This document shows positions 58,630 through 64,000 of a DNA stretch of 64,000 nucleotides, one piece after another. Position 1 is the stretch's first letter, and each line of letters opens with the position of its first letter. Source of the DNA: Psychromonas sp. CNPT3 (GTDB lineage Bacteria; Pseudomonadota; Gammaproteobacteria; Enterobacterales; Psychromonadaceae); NCBI RefSeq assembly GCF_000153405.2, contig NC_020802.1:1755883-1819882 (forward strand), given 5' to 3'. Both the position numbers and the translations under genes were made by a program. The notes beneath the pieces are model-generated. The model ran no database searches. It was not told the origin of the DNA and worked only from the letters and a program-made list of their open reading frames with translations.

Positions 58630-59697
58630 ATGAGCACCGAGCAAAGCCCCCCTAAATTAGGTTTTTTAGATCGTTTTTTAACCCTATGGATTTTTTTAGC
58701 CATGGCCATAGGCGTCTTGTTAGGCTTTACATTTCCTGATCGTATCGCCTCGTTAAATACAACGCTTTCCGTAGGCAGTACCAATATACCTCTCGCCATC
58801 GGCCTTATTATCATGATGTACCCGCCACTTGCTAAAGTGAATTACGCTTTAATGCGTAAAGTATTTAGTGATAAAAAAGCAATCAGTCTATCACTCATCA
58901 TGAACTGGCTGGTTGGGCCCATTTTGATGTTTGGTTTGGCTATTCTCTTTTTAGGCGATCACCCACATTTAATGACGGGTGTGATCTTAATTGGACTCGC
59001 GCGTTGTATTGCGATGGTGCTGGTGTGGAATGATATTGGAGGAGGCAATAAGGAATATGCAGCTGCATTAGTTGCATTAAATAGTATATTTCAAATATTC
59101 ACTTACAGTTTTCTAGCATGGTTATTTATTAGTGTCTTGCCACCCTATTTTGGTGTTACTGGGCAACTTATTGATATTTCGATAATCGATATCGCTCAAA
59201 GTGTATTAATTTACTTAGGGATCCCTTTTCTTGCAGGTTTTTTAAGCCGTAAGATTTTAGTCGCCAAAAAAGGTGAGCAGTGGTACAACGACACTTATAT
59301 TCCTGCCATTTCACCCCTTACTCTTATCGCATTACTGGCTACTATTATTTTAATGTTTAGCCTTAAAGGTGAAATGATCATTGACCTGCCGATGCAAGTG
59401 ATTTTGGTTGCGATCCCCTTAACTATCTACTTTTTCTTAATGTATTTAATTAGCTTTTTTAGTGCCAAGAAAATGGGTGTGCCTTTTGATAAAAGCGCCT
59501 CTATCGCTTACACCGCAACCGGTAATAATTTTGAACTTGCCATTGCCGTTTCTATCGCTGTTTTCGGTATTAATTCACCCGAAGCTTTTGCCGGTGTTAT
59601 TGGCCCTTTAGTTGAAGTACCTGTCTTGATTGCGTTGGTTAACCTTACCTTAAGATTTAAAAAACATTATTATCTCAAAACGTCAGATATTGCGTAA
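58630..59697 (+). CDS. arsB: ACR3 family arsenite efflux transporter
   Basis: The 355-residue inner-membrane protein has ten hydrophobic segments of the ACR3 (BASS superfamily) type: FLTLWIFLAMAIGVLLGFTFP, ILIGLARCIAMVLVWNDIGGGN with the conserved transport Cys, and SIAYTATGNNFELAIAVSIAVFG with the second discontinuous helix. It exports arsenite. With ArsA encoded downstream it may work as an ATP-driven pump. It lies 116 bp after arsR. Confidence 0.93.
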   Translation: MSTEQSPPKLGFLDRFLTLWIFLAMAIGVLLGFTFPDRIASLNTTLSVGSTNIPLAIGLIIMMYPPLAKVNYALMRKVFSDKKAISLSLIMNWLVGPILMFGLAILFLGDHPHLMTGVILIGLARCIAMVLVWNDIGGGNKEYAAALVALNSIFQIFTYSFLAWLFISVLPPYFGVTGQLIDISIIDIAQSVLIYLGIPFLAGFLSRKILVAKKGEQWYNDTYIPAISPLTLIALLATIILMFSLKGEMIIDLPMQVILVAIPLTIYFFLMYLISFFSAKKMGVPFDKSASIAYTATGNNFELAIAVSIAVFGINSPEAFAGVIGPLVEVPVLIALVNLTLRFKKHYYLKTSDIA

Positions 59698-59724
59698 TCT
59701 ACTCACCAATAGGAAAATATAAAT

Positions 59725-60081
59725 ATGTTATCAATACAAATTTTTGAACCTTCCATGTGTTGCTCTAGTGGAATATGTGGCGCAGATATTGACCCTTTAT
59801 TACTGGCTTTTTCCGCCGATGTAAAATGGCTGAGCACTCAAAATATTACGCTTGAGCGCTTTAATTTAGCGCAACAAGCGCTGGATTTTGCGCAAACCTC
59901 TAACGTCTCTTCTTTTCTTGAGAAACACGGCGTAGAGGGCTTACCCGTACTTTTAGTTAATACTGAGATTGTCTTAAAGGGCCGCTACCCAACCCGCCAA
60001 GAGCTAGCATCTTGGTGCGCTTTAACCTGCTCAAGTAGTGAGGTTATTAGCCCTGTGAAATCGAGTTGTTGTGGCGCGTAG
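59725..60081 (+). CDS. arsD: Arsenite metallochaperone ArsD
   Basis: ArsD takes arsenite from thiols and hands it to ArsA. The 118-residue thioredoxin-like protein keeps Cys12, Cys13 and Cys18 in EPSMCCSSGICG, the metal-transfer site of R773 ArsD. It also has a C-terminal Cys pair in SSCCGA. FLEKHGVEGLPVLLVNTEIVLKGRYPTRQEL is typical. It lies 27 bp after the transporter and 44 bp before arsA. Confidence 0.95.
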   Translation: MLSIQIFEPSMCCSSGICGADIDPLLLAFSADVKWLSTQNITLERFNLAQQALDFAQTSNVSSFLEKHGVEGLPVLLVNTEIVLKGRYPTRQELASWCALTCSSSEVISPVKSSCCGA

Positions 60082-60125
60082 CAACGCTTAAAAAATCAGT
60101 AAATACACGTTTAAAGGATAACAAT

Positions 60126-61934
60126 ATGCAAAAGTTCTTAACTGATCCGCCCCCTTTTCTTTTTTTTACGGGTAAAGGTGGTGTAGGTAAAACCTCTATT
60201 GCGTGTTCGAGTGCACTGTTTTTAGCTGAACAGGGACACAATGTTTTATTAGTGAGTACCGATCCGGCCTCGAATATAGCGCAAGTTTTTAACACCAAAA
60301 TTGGTGAGCATATTACCAATATTGAGTCAGTTAAAGGGCTCAGTGCTTTAGAGATAGATCCACAAGCGGCAGCAAAGGCTTACCGCGAAAAAATCCTGTC
60401 TCCGGTGCGAGGAAAATTACCAGACGCGGTATTAAACAGTATTGAAGAGCAATTATCGGGGGCTTGCACCACTGAAATAGCTGCTTTTGATGAATTTACT
60501 GCACTACTCACCGATCCGGCTTTACGTCAAACGTACCAATATATTATTTTTGATACTGCGCCAACAGGCCATACTATTCGTTTATTACAACTCCCCGGTG
60601 CATGGAATGAATTTTTAGAGCAAGGCCTAGGGGATGCATCTTGCTTAGGGCCTTTAGCCGGTTTAGATAAACAACGCAAAACATACGCACAAGCCGTAGA
60701 CGCGTTATCAGATCCTGAGCAAACACGTTTAATCTTAGTGGCGCGCGCACAGGCATCAACCTTAGATGAAGTGGCACGTACTCATATTGAACTAAGCCAT
60801 ATTGGTTTAAAAGATCAATTTTTGGTGATAAATGGCCTCTATCCACAACAAGACATAAAAGAGGATGCTCTGGCAAACGCTATTTATGAACAAGAACAAC
60901 AAGCATTATTGATGATGCCAGCTACCTTAAAAAATTTACACTTAGATAAACTAACACTGCTCAGCAATAGCCTTGTCAGTTTAGATGCTTTGCGTAAGTT
61001 AATAGCGACCTCAGTGGATTTAAGCTTTGAACATGACATTAAAAACACAAAAAAAGAAACTGAAAAAGTGCAATCAGCCCCTATTATTATTGATAACGAA
61101 GCGCACCACTCACTCGTATGTTTAATCGATGAACTCGATAAACTCGATCATGGTTTGATCATGCTGATGGGTAAAGGCGGAGTTGGCAAAACAACCATTG
61201 CAGCGGCGCTTGCTTGTGAGCTTGCAAAACGTGGCCATAACGTCCACCTCACCACCTCTGATCCGGCAGCAAATTTAAGCGCGACATTGCACGGTACATT
61301 AGAGAACCTTGAAGTAACCCGCATTGATCCTGAAATTGAAACAACACGTTATCGCCAAAAAATAATGCTAAGTAAAGGCAAGCATTTAGATAGTGCAGGT
61401 AAAGCGCTATTAGAAGAAGATTTACGCTCACCTTGCACAGAAGAAATTGCCGTATTCCAAGCTTTCTCACAGGTGATTAGTGAGGCGAACAAACGATTTG
61501 TGATCATGGATACTGCGCCGACTGGACATACCTTGTTGTTACTTGATGCAACGGGGGCCTACCATAAAGAAGTTGCTCGAAAAATGGAGACTAAGCAGAT
61601 AAGTTTTAGTACGCCCATGATGCGACTACAAGATAGTACATTGACCAAAGTTATCATTGTAACGCTCGCAGAGCCCACTCCAATACAAGAGGCATTGAGT
61701 CTACAAGCCGATTTACAACGAGCAGGGATTGAGCCTTGGGCGTGGGTGGTAAATAACACCTTAAGTTTACATACATTAAAAGCCCCTTTAATGTTACAAA
61801 GAGTAGCACAACAACAATCGTATATAAATGCCGTTAAACAGCAGCATAGTCAAAAATATGCGATCGTACCCTTACAGGCAATCGAGCCTGTTGGCGTGAA
61901 TGCCTTACAAAAATTATGTGCACTACCAGCTTAA
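60126..61934 (+). CDS. arsA: Arsenical pump-driving ATPase ArsA
   Basis: ArsA couples ATP hydrolysis to arsenite extrusion. The start at 60126 (MQKFLTDPPPFLFF) follows AAAGGA; upstream codons overlap arsD. The 602-residue protein has two homologous halves with P-loops GKGGVGKTS (about residue 16) and GKGGVGKTT (about residue 347). DTAPTGHT signature segments occur in both halves. Metalloid-site cysteines appear in GACTTE (about 114), ASCLGPL (about 175) and SPCTEE, equivalent to Cys113, Cys172 and Cys422 of R773 ArsA. Confidence 0.96.
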   Translation: MQKFLTDPPPFLFFTGKGGVGKTSIACSSALFLAEQGHNVLLVSTDPASNIAQVFNTKIGEHITNIESVKGLSALEIDPQAAAKAYREKILSPVRGKLPDAVLNSIEEQLSGACTTEIAAFDEFTALLTDPALRQTYQYIIFDTAPTGHTIRLLQLPGAWNEFLEQGLGDASCLGPLAGLDKQRKTYAQAVDALSDPEQTRLILVARAQASTLDEVARTHIELSHIGLKDQFLVINGLYPQQDIKEDALANAIYEQEQQALLMMPATLKNLHLDKLTLLSNSLVSLDALRKLIATSVDLSFEHDIKNTKKETEKVQSAPIIIDNEAHHSLVCLIDELDKLDHGLIMLMGKGGVGKTTIAAALACELAKRGHNVHLTTSDPAANLSATLHGTLENLEVTRIDPEIETTRYRQKIMLSKGKHLDSAGKALLEEDLRSPCTEEIAVFQAFSQVISEANKRFVIMDTAPTGHTLLLLDATGAYHKEVARKMETKQISFSTPMMRLQDSTLTKVIIVTLAEPTPIQEALSLQADLQRAGIEPWAWVVNNTLSLHTLKAPLMLQRVAQQQSYINAVKQQHSQKYAIVPLQAIEPVGVNALQKLCALPA

Positions 61935-61944
61935 TTTAAAGGCT

Positions 61945-61975
61945 ACCTAAGCAAACTTTAGGTCGCTTTTTTTAA
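61945..61975 (+). terminator. Probable terminator of the arsenic operon
   Basis: Stem ACCTAA / TTAGGT (61945-61950, 61958-61963), followed after CGC by a run of seven T. It is short and AT-rich but well placed, 11 bp after the arsA stop and between convergent genes. Confidence 0.55.
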
Positions 61976-62886
61976 TCTTTTGGCAAACATAATAACTTTA
62001 ACCAGTTCCCCAATTTAACAATATCTGGGTGTTGATGGCGCGTTTTTTTATAGACAAAATAGAACTTATCGCCGGTGATTAGTGCGTGCATAGGGATACG
62101 TACTAAATTAGTTTGATGCGCTTGCTCCGCCATTAAATAATTATCTATCAGGGTGATCCCTAAATCATAACGGGCAGCTTCTGTCGCTAATAACACATGA
62201 CTAAAATGGCAGATTTTAACCTCCGTCGGTAAATTAAAACCACCTCGGGCGCACCATTGTTGCCAATCTTTCGGTTCCGATTTATATGTTTCATTATATT
62301 GAACCGATAATAAAGGATGCTGCCAGAGTGCATCCGGGAGCGGTTTATCCTGGATCTGTTGCCATATTTTAGGGCCACACACCGGATAGAGCTTTTCTGC
62401 ATATAAAAATTGGCTCACAAAATGATGCTTAGGTGGGTGAATGGTAATAAAGCAATCGGCTACATTATCATTACACTCAGGCTCATCCGTCACCATATTT
62501 AACGTTAAATTTATCTCTGGATATTGCTCACGAAAATCCTCTAATCGGGGGATAAGCCAGCGCATGGCTAACGAGCTATATAACGCCAAACGCAGTTCAT
62601 CACTTTTACCATAACGGATTGCTGCACTGGCATTCGACAAGCCCATTAAAGCGCAACTTATCTCATCAAAGTAACGCGCACCTACCTTGCTTAAGCTAAA
62701 GGCGCGCCCATGCCTATCAAATAAATTTTCACCTAAATGATCCTCTAATATTTTCACCTGATGACTCACCGCACTTTGGGTCACGTTAAGCTCTAACGCG
62801 GCTTTAGAAAAACTATGCAGGCGCGCAACCACTTCAAAACATTGCACTGCGCGTAAAGGAGGCAACTTCATATTAGTTAAACTCAT
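61972..62886 (-). CDS. LysR family regulator, GcvA-like
   Basis: The 304-residue protein has the LysR winged helix MKLPPLRAVQCFEVVARLHSFSKAALELNVTQSAVSHQVKILE and DHLGENLFDRHGRAFSLSKVG. Its effector domain (RLALYSSLAMRWLIPRLEDFREQYPEINLTL) is of the GcvA/AmpR-like subgroup. It is divergent from a DMT transporter gene (110-bp gap), which is its most likely target. The effector is unknown. An ATG five codons in (62871, MKLPPLR) is an equally good start. Confidence 0.88.
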   Translation of the reverse strand: MSLTNMKLPPLRAVQCFEVVARLHSFSKAALELNVTQSAVSHQVKILEDHLGENLFDRHGRAFSLSKVGARYFDEISCALMGLSNASAAIRYGKSDELRLALYSSLAMRWLIPRLEDFREQYPEINLTLNMVTDEPECNDNVADCFITIHPPKHHFVSQFLYAEKLYPVCGPKIWQQIQDKPLPDALWQHPLLSVQYNETYKSEPKDWQQWCARGGFNLPTEVKICHFSHVLLATEAARYDLGITLIDNYLMAEQAHQTNLVRIPMHALITGDKFYFVYKKTRHQHPDIVKLGNWLKLLCLPKD

Positions 62887-62996
62887 GCTAAATTAATTTT
62901 AATCATTATACATCATACTAAAGCTGACATAAGCTGGTTTTACTGCAAGTCACTAAATTAAACATCAACCCCTTTTAAATACACTGGAATAATATA

Positions 62997-63872
62997 ATGC
63001 CTAAAATGACTGTCGGTTTTGCAATGATTTTATTGGTGATCGGTAATCTTATTGCGGTCTTCTCAGATGCATTGATAAAATCTTTGCCCGATGATAGCGC
63101 GGTATATCAATTTGTATTTTTTCGCCAACTTAGCGCCGTGCTTATATTATTCCCCTTATGTCATTTTCTGGGTAATAAAAATTTATTTCAAGATCTAAAA
63201 TGGCATCTTATACGTGGACACATTTGGTTGTTTGGCGCTATTTTTATGGTGATCTCACTCAATGCCTTACCTCTAGCAACGGCTAATGCCATTTTTTATG
63301 CAGCGCCTTTACTGATGCTTCCTTTAGCAATGCTGCTATTTAAAGAAAAGTTAACGCGCCAAACTATCTGGGTTTCCATCTTTGGCTTTATCGGGGTACT
63401 TATCGTCGTACAACCCACACATATTAGCTGGGCTGCAATCAGCGCGTTAATTGTGGCTTTTACCTTAGCCAGCAATAATATTTTGATCCGAAAATTACCG
63501 AAACAACATTCAATATTACAAACGTTACTGCTCACTAATCTTGTCGGCATACCGGCTGCGTTATGCTTGGCAATGTGGGAGGGAAAACCATGGCATTGGG
63601 AACCTATTGTGACGGCAACGGGCTCAACCTCGTTTATTTTAATTTATGCAGGTATCTGCATCTTTGTGTATCGCAGTGTCGAGGCCAGTAAAGTGGCAAG
63701 CGCCGAATATAGCGGACTGCTCGGCGCGGTGGGTGTCGGTCTCTTGTTCTTTAATGAAATACCCGAAATGAGTATGCTGATTGGCACCCTCTTTATCATC
63801 TTACCTTTAATTTGGTTAGCTAGATTTGAAGCAAAAAAAAGATATTTAGTATCCCAAACTAAAAGCGAATGA
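62997..63872 (+). CDS. DMT family (EamA) transporter
   Basis: The 291-residue inner-membrane protein has about ten membrane helices in two EamA repeats. It starts GFAMILLVIGNLIAVFSDALIKSLPDDSAVYQFVFFRQ, with NALPLATANAIFYAAPLLMLPLAMLLFKEKLTRQ and YSGLLGAVGVGLLFFNEIPEMSMLIGTLFII later. It is not closely related to the DMT gene at 36988. The substrate is unknown. It is probably controlled by the divergent LysR regulator. Confidence 0.9.
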   Translation: MPKMTVGFAMILLVIGNLIAVFSDALIKSLPDDSAVYQFVFFRQLSAVLILFPLCHFLGNKNLFQDLKWHLIRGHIWLFGAIFMVISLNALPLATANAIFYAAPLLMLPLAMLLFKEKLTRQTIWVSIFGFIGVLIVVQPTHISWAAISALIVAFTLASNNILIRKLPKQHSILQTLLLTNLVGIPAALCLAMWEGKPWHWEPIVTATGSTSFILIYAGICIFVYRSVEASKVASAEYSGLLGAVGVGLLFFNEIPEMSMLIGTLFIILPLIWLARFEAKKRYLVSQTKSE

Positions 63873-63884
63873 CACGCACACAAA

Positions 63885-64000
63885 TTATAAAATATGCTGC
63901 CGATTTATTTTATCATCCACAAAAACGCGGCCACTTTTTATACTTTGATAAAAATGCTCAAACACCCGTCCCATTTCATTATTAGCATCACTTAAAAAGT
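63885..64000 (-). CDS. C-terminal end of an unidentified gene running off the window
   Basis: A minus-strand frame enters from the right edge and ends with TAA at 63885-63887. It reads FLSDANNEMGRVFEHFYQSI and continues to RQHIL before the stop. Only 38 residues are visible and no family is recognised. It is convergent with the DMT transporter gene, with a 12-bp gap, which fits a real gene end. Confidence 0.45.
   Translation of the reverse strand, partial: FLSDANNEMGRVFEHFYQSIKSGRVFVDDKINRQHIL

Overview
The window looks like chromosome of a marine, probably cold-adapted gammaproteobacterium of the Psychromonas / Alteromonadales type. This is inferred from gene order (ratA-rnfH opposite bamE and smpB-ssrA; hemA-prfA-prmC-sirB2-sirB1-kdsA; pyrD-zapC; ilvY/ilvC; tsaB next to yoaA), from protein sequences close to E. 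coli, Vibrio and Shewanella families, and from AT-rich intergenic DNA. No rRNA, tRNA or CRISPR array was seen. The one structured RNA gene is tmRNA.

Layout. 1-13 kb: end of the his operon (hisF partial, hisIE), a haem-binding barrel protein, a CoA-disulfide-reductase/rhodanese fusion, pyrC, a PhnA-domain protein, rlmG, zapC-pyrD, a secreted unknown protein, tsaB, the YoaA helicase and a YgbA-like protein. 14-16.7 kb: the methionine importer metNIQ behind MetJ boxes. 16.7-26.2 kb: a housekeeping block (rlmM, ygdD, kdsA, sirB1, sirB2, prmC, prfA, hemA, bamE, rnfH, ratA, smpB, ssrA). 26.2-42.8 kb: an AT-rich accessory region that begins at the 3' end of tmRNA. It holds a phosphoethanolamine-transferase-like enzyme, a broken phage tape-measure gene, a DnaQ-like exonuclease, a PhyH dioxygenase, a diguanylate cyclase, an RDD protein, a NERD protein, and four surface proteins with PEP-CTERM-type tails. 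These are interleaved with a tandemly duplicated, reciprocally decayed DMT-transporter/tpm pair. 42.8-56.6 kb: branched-chain amino-acid synthesis (ilvGMDA, ilvC, ilvY, leuABCD), with two leader peptides and two attenuators that were not in the supplied list of open reading frames. 56.7-64 kb: two small membrane proteins, an arsenic cluster (arsR, ACR3, arsD, arsA), and a LysR regulator divergent from a DMT transporter.

Most notable. (1) All four PEP-CTERM-type genes share the same promoter architecture: a 17-bp box (TGTCGA-N5-TTTACA) about 60-65 bp upstream of a sigma-54 type GG-N10-GC promoter. This points to a small regulon controlled by a sigma-54 activator that is not in the window. (2) A 159-bp MITE-like element occurs in two full copies with 11-bp terminal inverted repeats and 3-bp target duplications, plus three decayed copies. 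One copy sits exactly in the rlmM stop codon and recreates it. The other sits between the ilv attenuator and ilvG. (3) In a tandem duplication, one unit kept the transporter and lost tpm while the other kept tpm and lost the transporter.
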